Assembly (NCBI GenBank): GCA_019550975.1
Contig: SDWH01000029.1
Location: 1-36,325, forward strand
Length of the DNA: 36,325 nt
Direction: 5' to 3'
Origin: Bacteroidales bacterium SW299
GTDB lineage: Bacteria; Bacteroidota; Bacteroidia; Bacteroidales; Bacteroidaceae
Below the pieces are notes generated by a model. The model saw nothing but the letters and a program-made list of their open reading frames with translations. It was not told the DNA's origin and did not search any database. Shown in pieces: positions 1 through 8,353 of the stretch. The first letter of the stretch is position 1, and each line of letters starts with the position of its first letter. The position numbers and the translations under genes are program-made.

Positions 1-160
1 AGATTTTTGTATAGGTGATTCTGTTGTCCTCTTTTTCAAATTATCAGCTTCAGTTTGCAAAATGGGAGTATGCTATTAAATTTTTGTTTCAAAGACCCAT
101 TTTTTGCCTTTTTTCCTGCTGAAAAGCATAATAAAAATTTTTTTTATACTTGAAACCCCT

Positions 161-168
161 TAACTTCG
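161..168 (+). promoter_or_regulatory. possible -7 promoter element of ndh
   Basis: TAACTTCG differs by one base from the Bacteroidetes -7 consensus TAnnTTTG and lies about 30 bp before the NADH dehydrogenase start. No convincing TTTG -33 box is seen at the usual 19-21 bp, so this is a weak call. The remaining bases 1-160 hold A/T-rich sequence with no recognisable gene. Confidence 0.35.
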
Positions 169-199
169 CAGTGGAAAATAACACAAAAATAGAATAGGT

Positions 200-1537
200 A
201 TGAGTTTTAACATTGCAAAAGAAAGCGGAAAAAAAAGAGTAGTGATTGTTGGAGGTGGATTTGGTGGTTTGAAGTTGGCAAACGAACTTTCGGGTTCAGA
301 TTTTCAGGTAATTTTGGTTGATAAAAACAATTATCATCAATTTCCTCCATTGATTTATCAGGTAGCTTCCGCCGGACTTGAACCTAGTTCGATTTCTTTT
401 CCATTCCGTAAAATTTTCAGCAAGAAGAAAAAAGATGTCTATTTCCGTATGGGTGAAGCACGCTTCATTTATCCTGACCGGAATATTCTTCAGACATCGA
501 TAGGTAAAGTTGAATACGATTATTTGATTTTGGCTGCCGGCACTACTTCAAATTTCTTCGGCAACAAGCACATCGAGGAAGAAGCGATTCCGATGAAGAC
601 TTTGTCGGAGGCTATGGGACTGCGCAATGCCTTGTTGAGTAACTTTGAGCGTTCTGTCACCTGTGCTACCGAGCAGGAGCGGAGAGAGCTGCTGAACATC
701 GTTGTTGTTGGAGGAGGTGCCACTGGTGTAGAAATTGCCGGAGCATTGGCCGAAATGAAGCACTACGTCCTTCCAAAGGATTATCCGGATATGGATAATA
801 ATCTTCTTCAGATTTATTTGATAGAAGCCACGGATAGATTGTTGTCGGGAATGTCAATGGACTCCTCCAGAAAAGCAGCAGAGTTTCTTCAGGAAATGGG
901 AGTGAATGTCTGCTTAGGAAAGAAAGTGCTCGACTATCAGGATCATGAAGTTTTGCTGGAAGACGGAACTTCCATACCTACCCGTACATTTATTTGGGTG
1001 AGCGGCGTGCGCGCCAATAGCATAGGCAATATTCCTGAAACTTCAATAGGGAGAGGCGGACGAATTAAAGTAGATGCCTTCAATCGGGTTGAAGGCTTGC
1101 CCAACGTATTTTGCATAGGAGATCAGTGTATAATGCTGAACGGTGATTCTGAATACCCTAACGGGCATCCTCAGCTTGCTCAGGTGGCTATCCAGCAGGG
1201 AAAACTGCTTGCGGATAATTTGAAGCGTATGGAAGCCGGGCAAGAATTGAAGCCGTTCCGCTATCGTAATCTTGGTTCAATGGCTACGGTGGGACGCAAT
1301 AAGGCGGTGGCCGAATTCAGCAAGGTAAAGACACAAGGCTGGTTTGCCTGGTTCTTGTGGCTGGTTGTTCATTTACGTTCTATCTTGGGAGTCAGAAACA
1401 AAATCAATGTACTGCTCAATTGGATGTGGAGCTATCTGACATACGACCGTTCATTCCGTTTGATTGTGTATGCCCGGAAGGCAAAAGAAGTTGTTGAACG
1501 GGAAAAGCGTGAAGCGGAAGTCCACTGGGGAGAATAA
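200..1537 (+). CDS. ndh: type II NADH dehydrogenase (NDH-2), NAD(P)/FAD-dependent oxidoreductase
   Basis: This is a single-subunit, non-proton-pumping NADH:quinone oxidoreductase bound to the inner face of the cytoplasmic membrane; it passes electrons from NADH through FAD to menaquinone. A Rossmann FAD-binding motif GGGFGG lies at residues 18-23 and a second dinucleotide motif VVGGGATGVEIAG at roughly residue 168 binds NADH. FCIGDQC in the C-terminal third matches the FAD-contacting GD motif. The C-terminal part is rich in Trp, Phe and Leu (GWFAWFLWLVVHL) followed by basic residues, as expected for the membrane-anchoring helices of NDH-2. The length of 445 aa is normal for the family. The ATG at 200 is the only sensible start. 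The gene is monocistronic and ends at a strong hairpin shared with the convergent nadB gene. Confidence 0.92.
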   Translation: MSFNIAKESGKKRVVIVGGGFGGLKLANELSGSDFQVILVDKNNYHQFPPLIYQVASAGLEPSSISFPFRKIFSKKKKDVYFRMGEARFIYPDRNILQTSIGKVEYDYLILAAGTTSNFFGNKHIEEEAIPMKTLSEAMGLRNALLSNFERSVTCATEQERRELLNIVVVGGGATGVEIAGALAEMKHYVLPKDYPDMDNNLLQIYLIEATDRLLSGMSMDSSRKAAEFLQEMGVNVCLGKKVLDYQDHEVLLEDGTSIPTRTFIWVSGVRANSIGNIPETSIGRGGRIKVDAFNRVEGLPNVFCIGDQCIMLNGDSEYPNGHPQLAQVAIQQGKLLADNLKRMEAGQELKPFRYRNLGSMATVGRNKAVAEFSKVKTQGWFAWFLWLVVHLRSILGVRNKINVLLNWMWSYLTYDRSFRLIVYARKAKEVVEREKREAEVHWGE

Positions 1538-1560
1538 CGTGTGCTGTGCAAAAAACGATT

Positions 1561-1616
1561 GACAACGACAAAGGCGCAGACGGAATTATTTTTTCGTCTG
1601 CGCCTTTGTCGTTGTC
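1561..1616. terminator. bidirectional hairpin terminator, 22-bp perfect stem
   Basis: A perfect 22-bp inverted repeat (1561-1582 with 1595-1616) encloses a 12-nt loop containing a run of T. It lies between the convergent ndh and nadB genes and should end transcription from either side. The nadB stop codon (minus strand, 1617-1615) falls inside the right arm, so the last translated bases of nadB are part of the stem. Confidence 0.85.
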
Positions 1617-3213
1617 AGAGTGATTTTTCCGCTTTTTCCTCACGGCTTATATGGTGCGGATAATCGATCGTGTAGTGAAGGCCGCGGCTCTCCTTGCGTT
1701 CCATGGCCTGGCGGGTAATCAGATAGCCCACGTTGATCATGTTGCGCAGTTCGCAGATTTCTCGCGAAGCCTTTACACGTTTAAACAGGCGTTCCGTTTC
1801 TTCATAGAGGATATCCAGACGGTTCCAGGCCCTTACCAGGCGGAGATTGCTCCGCACGATGCCCACATACGATTCCATGATCTGATTGACTTCTTTCATG
1901 CTCTGAGTGATAAGGATGCGTTCTTCGTTATTCATCGTTCCGTCTGCATTCCATTCCGGAATGTCTTCGTTGAAGTCATATCTGTCCAGTACGCTCAGCG
2001 CGTGTTTTGCTGCGGAGTCGGCATAAACGATAGCCTCGATCAGAGAGTTTGAGGCGAGGCGGTTTCCTCCGTGCAGACCTGTGCAAGAGCATTCTCCGAG
2101 CGCATACAGCCGTTTGATGCTTGACTGCCCGTCGAGGTCAACCTTGATTCCTCCGCACAGATAGTGGGCTGCGGGAGCTACAGGAATATAGTCTTTCGTG
2201 ATATCTATTCCCAGACTGAGGCATTTTTTATAGATGTTCGGGAAATGTTTCTTTGTTTCCTCCGGATCTTTGTGAGTGACATCAAGATATACGTGGTCTT
2301 CTCCCCTTTGCTTCATTTCGCTGTCGATGGCGCGTGCCACGATATCTCTCGGCGCCAGCGACAGCCGGGGATCATATTTCTGCATGAACTCTTCGCCTGC
2401 CAGGTTGCGGAGCACGGCCCCGTATCCTCTCATTGCCTCGGTGATCAGGAAGCTGGGGCGGTCGCCCGGATGGTAAAGGGCGGTGGGATGGAATTGGATG
2501 AATTCCATGTCTTTCACCATGCCTTTGGCACGGTATACCATGGCGATTCCGTCGCCGGTGGCTACCAGCGGGTTGGTCGTATGGTTGTAAACAGCCTCGC
2601 ACCCTCCGGTTGCCATAACCGTTACTTTCGACAAGAAAGTGTCTACCTCGCCGGTTGCTTCGTTCAGCACGTATGCGCCGTAGCATTTGATTCCCGGCGT
2701 GTGGCGGGTGACGATGATTCCGAGATGATGCTGGGTGATGATTTCTACGGCATAGAAATTGGTGAATACCGTGATGTTAGGATGCCGTTTTACTTCTTCT
2801 ATCAGGCTTGTCTGTATTTCGGCTCCTGTATTGTCTTTGTGATGGAGAATGCGGAATTCAGAATGTCCCCCTTCCTTGTGCAGGTCAAACTCTCCGTTTT
2901 CTTTTTTATCGAAATTAACGCCCCATTTGATCAGCTCCTCTATTTGTGCAGGGGCGTTCCGCACCACTTTCTCAACCGCCGCCGGGTCGCTTATCCAGTC
3001 GCCTGCCACCATCGTGTCGTGGATATGTTTTTCAAAATTGTCTACTTTCAGGTTGGTTACCGAAGCGATCCCCCCTTGGGCAAAGTAAGTGTTAGCTTCT
3101 TCAAGTCCGGCCTTGCAGATTAAAGCGACCGAACCTTTGTGTGCCACTTTCAACGCAAAACTCATTCCGGCTATGCCCGAGCCGATAACGAGAAAATCAA
3201 ACTTTCGTATCAT
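1615..3213 (-). CDS. nadB: L-aspartate oxidase
   Basis: NadB is a cytoplasmic FAD enzyme that oxidises L-aspartate to iminoaspartate, the first step of de novo NAD synthesis; NadA then condenses the product with dihydroxyacetone phosphate. The N-terminal FAD motif is IGSGIAG at residues 10-16, followed by the family sequence TYFAQGGIASV. The catalytic core shared with fumarate reductase/succinate dehydrogenase flavoproteins is present: the conserved HGGNRLASNS block begins at residue 380. The protein is 531 aa, the normal size. I start at the ATG at 3213 (MIRKFDF) rather than one 7 codons upstream, because a -7 promoter box at 3232-3239 would leave the upstream codon at the very 5' end of the mRNA. 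NadA and NadC are not in the window. Confidence 0.93.
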   Translation of the reverse strand: MIRKFDFLVIGSGIAGMSFALKVAHKGSVALICKAGLEEANTYFAQGGIASVTNLKVDNFEKHIHDTMVAGDWISDPAAVEKVVRNAPAQIEELIKWGVNFDKKENGEFDLHKEGGHSEFRILHHKDNTGAEIQTSLIEEVKRHPNITVFTNFYAVEIITQHHLGIIVTRHTPGIKCYGAYVLNEATGEVDTFLSKVTVMATGGCEAVYNHTTNPLVATGDGIAMVYRAKGMVKDMEFIQFHPTALYHPGDRPSFLITEAMRGYGAVLRNLAGEEFMQKYDPRLSLAPRDIVARAIDSEMKQRGEDHVYLDVTHKDPEETKKHFPNIYKKCLSLGIDITKDYIPVAPAAHYLCGGIKVDLDGQSSIKRLYALGECSCTGLHGGNRLASNSLIEAIVYADSAAKHALSVLDRYDFNEDIPEWNADGTMNNEERILITQSMKEVNQIMESYVGIVRSNLRLVRAWNRLDILYEETERLFKRVKASREICELRNMINVGYLITRQAMERKESRGLHYTIDYPHHISREEKAEKSL

Positions 3214-3231
3214 AGTGTAGTATATTTGAGG

Positions 3232-3239
3232 CAAAAGTA
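3232..3239 (-). promoter_or_regulatory. -7 promoter element of nadB
   Basis: On the minus strand this reads TACTTTTG, an exact match to the Bacteroidetes -7 motif TAnnTTTG, about 19 bp before the nadB ATG. No clear -33 TTTG is seen at the usual distance. Confidence 0.55.
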
Positions 3240-3610
3240 TAAAAAAGTTGGTGGTTTTGTTCGCCTCTGCCGTTTTTTTAGACGGCAGCGATAAAAAAAA
3301 TGAATGCCATGCGGCATGAGAACCTTTCCAGTCAGAAAAAGGGGGTTGCGCTTGTTTTCGGACAAAACGCAGGAAAGGCTTCTGGAATGTTTTTCTTCAG
3401 TCTGGAGATATGCATCTTTAGTCTGAATTCATCTCACGGCAAATAGTTTGTTTTTACCGCTTTTCCACTGTTTTTCATGAACTTCCTTCTGTTTCTTTTC
3501 TGTTTTTAGACCGGGAGGACAGGTACTTTCATGTTTTAAAATAAGTAAAGAAGCATACTGAGATTTTTATTTTTCGATGAGATTTTCTTATCTTCACAGA
3601 AAAAAAGAAG
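3240..3610. other. intergenic region between nadB and the PH-like operon
   Basis: About 370 bp without a convincing gene. It holds the divergent promoter side of nadB, small imperfect hairpins (for example ATGCC-atgc-GGCAT near 3307-3320 and GTTTT-cggac-AAAAC near 3354) and, at 3589-3596, TATCTTCA. That sequence is one base off the TAnnTTTG consensus and may drive the plus-strand operon starting at 3611. No RNA gene is recognised. Confidence 0.4.
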
Positions 3611-4042
3611 ATGGCAGGAACACGAACTTTTCATTCGAAAGTAGGATGGGTATATTGGGGAGTGATTGCGATATTTGCGGCTTTCCTGTTTTTCGGTTTT
3701 TGGGACCGCAGTTGGGTTGCCATTCTTGTGTGTGTGGCGTTTGAGGTCTGGCTTATTGACGAAATGGTTCATACGAGGTACGTGATAACGGAAGAAGGTT
3801 TTCTTGTCATCGAATCGGGACGATTCTTCAAGCCCGTGGCAATAGAGATATTGCAGATTGCGGAAGTGAAGAAGTCGAAATCGCTCATTTCTTCTCCCGC
3901 GCTTTCAACAGACCGCCTGAAAATCGTGTATCGGAAGAAGTCGTTCAAATCCAGCGTGTTGGTATCTCCGAAAAGCAAGGAAGAGTTTGTCAGATGCCTG
4001 CTGAAACGGAATGGAGAGATTCAGACCGATGTTTTGACTTGA
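3611..4042 (+). CDS. small membrane protein with bacterial PH-like (YyaB-type) domain
   Basis: 143 aa. Two hydrophobic segments (about residues 13-30 and 34-47: VYWGVIAIFAAFLFFGF, VAILVCVAFEVWLI) form an N-terminal membrane hairpin. A cytoplasmic C-terminal region follows, beginning TRYVITEEGFLVIESG and containing ISSPALSTDRLKIVY. This combination resembles the YyaB-like bacterial PH-domain family (often annotated DUF1200/bPH_4), whose molecular role is not established. The assignment is by motif only. A downstream gene has the same architecture, 21 bp away, and both precede lipoamide dehydrogenase and a PBP4-type peptidase in one apparent transcription unit. A weak promoter-like TATCTTCA lies at 3589-3596. 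Confidence 0.75.
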   Translation: MAGTRTFHSKVGWVYWGVIAIFAAFLFFGFWDRSWVAILVCVAFEVWLIDEMVHTRYVITEEGFLVIESGRFFKPVAIEILQIAEVKKSKSLISSPALSTDRLKIVYRKKSFKSSVLVSPKSKEEFVRCLLKRNGEIQTDVLT

Positions 4043-4063
4043 AATTTATCTAATGCGAATGAT

Positions 4064-4456
4064 ATGGTAAAAGTTTTCAAAATCCGAAGAACTCCCTTCA
4101 AGGTTTGGCTGGGAGTGATTATATTGGTTGTAGCCATTGTTCTGATGGCTGTTCATACAGAAAATTACTGGAATTTGTTTCCGCTCATATTGCCTGTCCT
4201 GCTGGTCGTTGACGAACAGATGACCCGCATATTGGTTCAGGAAAACGGAGACATCTGGCTGAAGCGCGGATTCAGCGGCAGCATCAAGGCCTATGGAGTT
4301 GTGCGCATTGTCCGCAGAAAAGGCACTTTGTTGAAGGGGCGGGTAACCGTTTATTATACCAAAGGCTTTGTGAATTTTGATCCCGCCGACCTTACTGAGT
4401 TTCTCCGCTGCGCGAGGGAGCGCAATCCCCACGCTATTTATAGCGAGGAAGTCTGA
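4064..4456 (+). CDS. small two-TM membrane protein, likely paralogue of the preceding gene
   Basis: 130 aa of unknown function. The N-terminus is short and basic (MVKVFKIRR), followed by two hydrophobic stretches at about residues 16-30 and 34-50 (WLGVIILVVAIVLMAV and a second ending in LPVLLVVDEQM). A soluble region then contains ILVQENGDIWLKRGF and VTVYYTKGFVNF. The layout (membrane hairpin, the DEQMTR/DEMVHTR-like junction, beta-rich tail, C-terminal EFLRCARERN versus EFVRCLLKRN) parallels the gene just upstream, so tandem duplication and divergence is likely. It starts 21 bp after its neighbour's stop and ends 25 bp before lpd. Confidence 0.75.
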   Translation: MVKVFKIRRTPFKVWLGVIILVVAIVLMAVHTENYWNLFPLILPVLLVVDEQMTRILVQENGDIWLKRGFSGSIKAYGVVRIVRRKGTLLKGRVTVYYTKGFVNFDPADLTEFLRCARERNPHAIYSEEV

Positions 4457-4481
4457 TTGTTTCACTGTAAAAAAATGTTGT

Positions 4482-5825
4482 ATGGATTTTCAGTTGGCTA
4501 TTATTGGAGGAGGTCCTGCCGGTTATACGGCGGCAGAACGTGCCGGAGAAAAAGGTATCAGTGTTGTTCTTTTTGAAAAGAGCAGTCTTGGCGGCGTCTG
4601 TCTGAACGAGGGATGCATTCCGACAAAAACATTGCTCTATTCTGCCAAAGTGTTTGATACGGTGCGCAACGCCTCAAAATACGCGGTTGCCGCAGGGCAG
4701 CATGAGGTGAATCTGCCCAAAGTTATCAGCCGCAAGGCAAAGGTGGTGCGCAAGCTGGTTCTGGGAATAAAGTCCAGGCTTGCGGAACGGCATGTTGAGA
4801 TTGTGACCGGTGAAGCCCGGATTATAGATAAAAATACGGTTGAGTGCAATGGAGAGATCTACCGTTGCCAATCGATGATTCTTGCCACGGGAAGCGAAAC
4901 GGTAGTCCCTCCTATACCCGGAATCGAATCGGTGGCATATTGGACACACAGAGATGCGCTTGAATGCAAGGAACTTCCCCAGTCGCTTGTCATTGTGGGC
5001 GGTGGAGTTATAGGCATGGAGTTTGCATCTTTCTTCAACAGCCTGGGAGTGCAGGTGACCGTTGTGGAGATGATGGATGAGATTCTGCGGGGCATTGACC
5101 GCGAGATTGCGGAAATGTTGCGGGCGGACTATGCCAAACGAGGAGTCCGTTTCCTGTTACAGGCAAAAGTAACCGGATTGCAAGCTGACGAATCGGGAAA
5201 TATGACAGTGAGCTACGAAAGTCAGGAAGGCGAAGGAGCTGTTTCGGCTCAGAAAATGCTTCTGAGTGTAGGTCGCCGTCCGGTAACGAAAGGTTTTGGA
5301 CTGGAAGCGCTGGGACTGGAACTGACGGAGCGCGGAAGAATCAAGGTGGATTCGCATATGGAAACATCCGTGGCGGGCGTGTATGCTTGCGGTGACCTGA
5401 ACGGGGTGTCTTTGCTGGCACATACGGCCGTGCGCGAAGCCGAGGTGGCTGTTCGCCATATCATGGGCGAAAGCGATGCCATGAGCTATCGGGCCATACC
5501 TTCGGTTGTGTATACCAATCCGGAAGTTGCTTCGGTTGGAAAGGATGAAGAAACCTTGCGGGCGGAAGGAGTCGCATACCGCGCGATAAAGCTCCCGATG
5601 GCTTATTCTGGCCGGTTTGTTGCAGAAAACGAGGGCGTAAACGGCGTTTGCAAGGTGCTGGTTGACGAGGAAGACCGTCTGCTTGGCCTGCACATGCTGG
5701 GCAATCCGTCTTCCGAACTGATTGTATTGGCAGGCATGATGATCGAAGACGGGCGCAGGCTTTCGGAGCTGAAGCGTTATGTGTTTCCCCATCCTACCGT
5801 CGGTGAAATATTCAAGGAATTGTAA
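4482..5825 (+). CDS. lpdA: dihydrolipoamide dehydrogenase (E3)
   Basis: This is a cytoplasmic FAD disulfide oxidoreductase that reoxidises dihydrolipoyl groups of 2-oxoacid dehydrogenase or glycine-cleavage complexes with NAD+. The FAD motif GGGPAG is at residues 9-14. The redox-active disulfide CLNEGC is C40/C45. The NAD-binding motif IVGGGVIGMEFASFF lies mid-protein, the second FAD contact is YACGDLNG, and the C-terminal dimer-interface active-site pair is H437 and E442 (HPTVGE). It is 447 aa. I chose the ATG at 4482 because an in-frame extension to 4377 would overlap the previous gene and adds a non-conserved tail. It sits 25 bp after the second small membrane protein and 11 bp before the PBP4 gene, so it is probably co-transcribed with both. 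No E1/E2 genes are nearby. Confidence 0.92.
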   Translation: MDFQLAIIGGGPAGYTAAERAGEKGISVVLFEKSSLGGVCLNEGCIPTKTLLYSAKVFDTVRNASKYAVAAGQHEVNLPKVISRKAKVVRKLVLGIKSRLAERHVEIVTGEARIIDKNTVECNGEIYRCQSMILATGSETVVPPIPGIESVAYWTHRDALECKELPQSLVIVGGGVIGMEFASFFNSLGVQVTVVEMMDEILRGIDREIAEMLRADYAKRGVRFLLQAKVTGLQADESGNMTVSYESQEGEGAVSAQKMLLSVGRRPVTKGFGLEALGLELTERGRIKVDSHMETSVAGVYACGDLNGVSLLAHTAVREAEVAVRHIMGESDAMSYRAIPSVVYTNPEVASVGKDEETLRAEGVAYRAIKLPMAYSGRFVAENEGVNGVCKVLVDEEDRLLGLHMLGNPSSELIVLAGMMIEDGRRLSELKRYVFPHPTVGEIFKEL

Positions 5826-5836
5826 CAGGGCGGAAT

Positions 5837-7249
5837 ATGAAGCGATTTTTTTTGGTTGCGCTCTGGTTTTGCATCGGTTGTGCGGCATACGCTTATGGAT
5901 TTCCGGGCGGAAAGCTGGACACGCTGATTCAAACGTCTTCTTTTCTGAAAACTTCCGAGGTGGGGCTGATTGTATATGATTTGACGGACAACCGGGAACT
6001 TTACAGCTATCAGGCAGACAAGCTGTACCGTCCGGCTTCGATCGAGAAGGTCATCACCGCAGTCACGGCATTGTCAGCCCTTGGAAAGAACTATGAGTTT
6101 CAGACGCGTCTGGCTTATACCGGTTCGGTAAAGTCCGGCGTGCTTGACGGTGATCTTTATGTAATTGGCGGCTTTGATCCTGAGTTTATGGAACAGGATA
6201 TGGAGCTTCTTTCGCAGGCCGTGAAAGACGCAGGGATACAATCTGTCCGCGGCAGGCTGATAGGGGATGTGTCGATGATGGATTCCATCTATTGGGGCAC
6301 CGGATGGGCGTGGGATGATACGCCGGAGCCTTTTCAGCCTTATCTTTCTCCGCTGATGCTGAACAGAGGTTGTGTCAGCATTACGGTCACTCCGACGGTG
6401 AAGGGAGATACCGCTGCCGTGAAAATTGTTCCGGAGTCAGACTTCTATCAGGTAGAGAACCGTTCGGTGAGCTACCAGCCTGCGGCCGGGAAACTGTCTA
6501 TCAATCGCAACTGGCTTGATAACGGAAATGTGATAGAGGTGTCCGGCTGCGTTTCGGCTCCGAGAGGAAGACAGATAAACGTATTCGATCCGAAGTCGTT
6601 TTTCATGCAGACGTTCTGTTACCAGCTTCAGAAAAAGGGGATAACAGTGCCGTGCGACAGCATAGGCTACGAGGAAGCGCCGGAGGATATGCATTTGGTC
6701 TACACTTGCAGGCGGCCGCTGGAAATCGTATTGCGGAGAGCTCTGAAGAAAAGCGATAACCTGTGTGCGGAAGCGCTGTTCCGGCATCTGGGATTGAAGA
6801 ACGGCAAAACGGAATCCCATCTGGGCTTTGAAGAAAGCCAGCAGGTTGTCAACCGTTTCATGCGGAATGCCATCGGATTTTCGCCGGACAACTACAAGAT
6901 TGTGGACGGAAGCGGCGTGTCGATGTATAATTACGTGTCGCCGGAACTGGTTCTTGCCTATCTGAATTATGCTTACAGGCATTCCGAATTTTTCGACATG
7001 TTTTATGACGGCCTGCCGATAGCCGGAATGGACGGTACCTTGCGCTACCGCATGGGGCGGGGAAGTACATTCCGCAACGTACATGCAAAAACAGGTACGG
7101 TGACAGGAGTATGTTCGCTGGCCGGCTATGTGACTGCCAAGAACGGCCATTTGCTGTCGTTTGTCATTATCAATCAGAATGTGCTGAAGTCAAGGCTTGC
7201 GCGGAAGTTTCAGGATGAGGTTTGTGAGCTTCTTTCGGAGTTTGATTGA
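5837..7249 (+). CDS. dacB: D-alanyl-D-alanine carboxypeptidase/endopeptidase, PBP4 type
   Basis: A class C low-molecular-mass penicillin-binding protein (peptidase S13) that trims D-Ala from peptidoglycan peptides and cleaves cross-links in the periplasm. All three serine-peptidase motifs are visible: SxxK as SIEK at S68-K71, SxN as SDN at S306-N308, and KTG at 418-420. The N-terminus is a signal sequence (MKRFFLVALWF then CIGCAAYA). It could be cut after AYA by signal peptidase I; the CIGC is a poor lipobox. The 470-aa length and the long insert between SxxK and SxN fit PBP4/DacB. It starts 11 bp after lpd and is followed by a clear hairpin terminator, so it is probably the last gene of its operon. 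Confidence 0.9.
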   Translation: MKRFFLVALWFCIGCAAYAYGFPGGKLDTLIQTSSFLKTSEVGLIVYDLTDNRELYSYQADKLYRPASIEKVITAVTALSALGKNYEFQTRLAYTGSVKSGVLDGDLYVIGGFDPEFMEQDMELLSQAVKDAGIQSVRGRLIGDVSMMDSIYWGTGWAWDDTPEPFQPYLSPLMLNRGCVSITVTPTVKGDTAAVKIVPESDFYQVENRSVSYQPAAGKLSINRNWLDNGNVIEVSGCVSAPRGRQINVFDPKSFFMQTFCYQLQKKGITVPCDSIGYEEAPEDMHLVYTCRRPLEIVLRRALKKSDNLCAEALFRHLGLKNGKTESHLGFEESQQVVNRFMRNAIGFSPDNYKIVDGSGVSMYNYVSPELVLAYLNYAYRHSEFFDMFYDGLPIAGMDGTLRYRMGRGSTFRNVHAKTGTVTGVCSLAGYVTAKNGHLLSFVIINQNVLKSRLARKFQDEVCELLSEFD

Positions 7250-7286
7250 GTGTCCGCCTCTTTTTGAACGTATATATTGAGAGATG

Positions 7287-7320
7287 AAAGTGAAAAGTTT
7301 TGAACTTTGACACTTTTTTA
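7287..7320 (+). terminator. intrinsic terminator after dacB
   Basis: AAAGTG at 7287-7292 pairs with CACTTT at 7311-7316, with an inner AAAGTT/AACTTT stem, followed by a T-rich tail. It closes the operon that ends with the PBP4 gene. Confidence 0.7.
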
Positions 7321-7365
7321 TAGATTTTCTGAACAAATATATACAGTTAAAGTCCATAACTTTCG

Positions 7366-7373
7366 TAACTTTG
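7366..7373 (+). promoter_or_regulatory. -7 promoter element of the SDR gene
   Basis: TAACTTTG is an exact TAnnTTTG match, 88 bp before the SDR ATG, giving a leader of about 80 nt. The leader ends in the A/T-rich tract aatttttaattaac typical of well-translated Bacteroides genes. A near copy (TAACTTTC) lies 11 bp upstream. Confidence 0.65.
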
Positions 7374-7461
7374 TGAGTGAATATAAAAATTGATAACAAC
7401 AGGTCTGAAGTTGCCAATCTTTTTGGAAAGGCAGCAGAAGAACTTAAATTTTTAATTAACT

Positions 7462-8256
7462 ATGGTAAACTTTTCACTTGAAGGTAAGGTAGCGCTGGTA
7501 ACCGGTGCATCTTACGGAATCGGTTTTGCTATCGCAACCGCTTTTGCACAGGCTGGTGCAACAATCGTGTTTAACGACATCAAACAGGAGCTGGTTGACA
7601 AAGGTTTGGCTGCCTATAAGGAAAAAGGCATCAACGCACACGGCTATGTATGCGATGTGACAAACGAAGCTGCTGTAAACGCTCTTGTTGCACAAGTAGA
7701 AAAAGAAGTGGGTGTCATCGACATTCTGGTAAACAACGCCGGTATCATCAAGCGTATCCCGATGTGCGACATGACAGCAGAACAGTTCCGTCAGGTTATT
7801 GACGTAGACTTGAACGCTCCGTTCATCGTTTCTAAAGCTGTAATTCCGGGAATGATCAAGAAAGGTCACGGAAAGATTATCAACATTTGCTCTATGATGA
7901 GTGAACTGGGACGCGAAACAGTTTCTGCATACGCAGCCGCTAAGGGTGGTCTGAAGATGCTGACTCGCAACATCGCTTCTGAATACGGCGAATACAACAT
8001 CCAGTGTAACGGTATCGGCCCGGGCTATATCGCTACGCCGCAGACTGCTCCGTTGCGCGAACGTCAGCCGGACGGCTCTCGTCATCCGTTTGATGCATTC
8101 ATCGTTGCCAAGACTCCGGCTGCCCGCTGGGGAACTCCTGAAGATTTGATGGGTCCTGCCGTATTCCTGGCTTCTGACGCATCAGACTTCGTTAACGGTC
8201 ATGTATTGTATGTAGACGGCGGTATCTTGGCCTATATCGGCAAGCAGCCCCAATAA
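7462..8256 (+). CDS. gluconate 5-dehydrogenase-like short-chain dehydrogenase (SDR)
   Basis: 264-aa classical SDR. The coenzyme motif TGASYGIG is near residues 14-21, NNAG follows at about residue 91, the catalytic Ser is in ICSMMSELG, and the YxxxK pair is in SAYAAAKGG. The stretch KIINICSMMSELGRET and the C-terminal DFVNGHVLYVDGG resemble IdnO/gluconate 5-dehydrogenase (5-keto-D-gluconate/D-gluconate). KduD (2-deoxy-D-gluconate 3-dehydrogenase in unsaturated uronate catabolism) is a close relative and cannot be excluded; Bacteroidales genomes use both labels for such proteins. It is cytoplasmic, has its own promoter and long leader, and is followed after a hairpin by a DUF4861 lipoprotein. 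A KduI isomerase, a common neighbour, is not present here. Confidence 0.85.
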   Translation: MVNFSLEGKVALVTGASYGIGFAIATAFAQAGATIVFNDIKQELVDKGLAAYKEKGINAHGYVCDVTNEAAVNALVAQVEKEVGVIDILVNNAGIIKRIPMCDMTAEQFRQVIDVDLNAPFIVSKAVIPGMIKKGHGKIINICSMMSELGRETVSAYAAAKGGLKMLTRNIASEYGEYNIQCNGIGPGYIATPQTAPLRERQPDGSRHPFDAFIVAKTPAARWGTPEDLMGPAVFLASDASDFVNGHVLYVDGGILAYIGKQPQ

Positions 8257-8282
8257 TCGTCCGGCCGTATAATTTATTAAAT

Positions 8283-8330
8283 AAAGGTGATGGATACAAA
8301 AGCTATTTGTGATTCATCACCTTTTTAATT
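8283..8330 (+). terminator. terminator-like hairpin between SDR and DUF4861 genes
   Basis: AAAGGTGATG (8283-8292) pairs perfectly with CATCACCTTT (8315-8324); an inner CAAA/TTTG stem extends it and TTTTTAATTTT follows. It lies in the 97-bp gap before the DUF4861 lipoprotein. No promoter is seen between it and that gene, so it may act as a partial terminator or attenuator. Confidence 0.7.
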
Positions 8331-8353
8331 TTCATCTGAAAAACAGGTTTATT

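Noticed and set aside
2164..3123. 319-codon open frame on the plus strand over nadB
   Set aside because: It lies wholly antisense to the conserved nadB gene and its peptide resembles no family; a shadow of codon bias.
4377..4481. N-terminal extension of lipoamide dehydrogenase
   Set aside because: It overlaps the preceding gene and precedes the conserved FAD motif with unrelated sequence.
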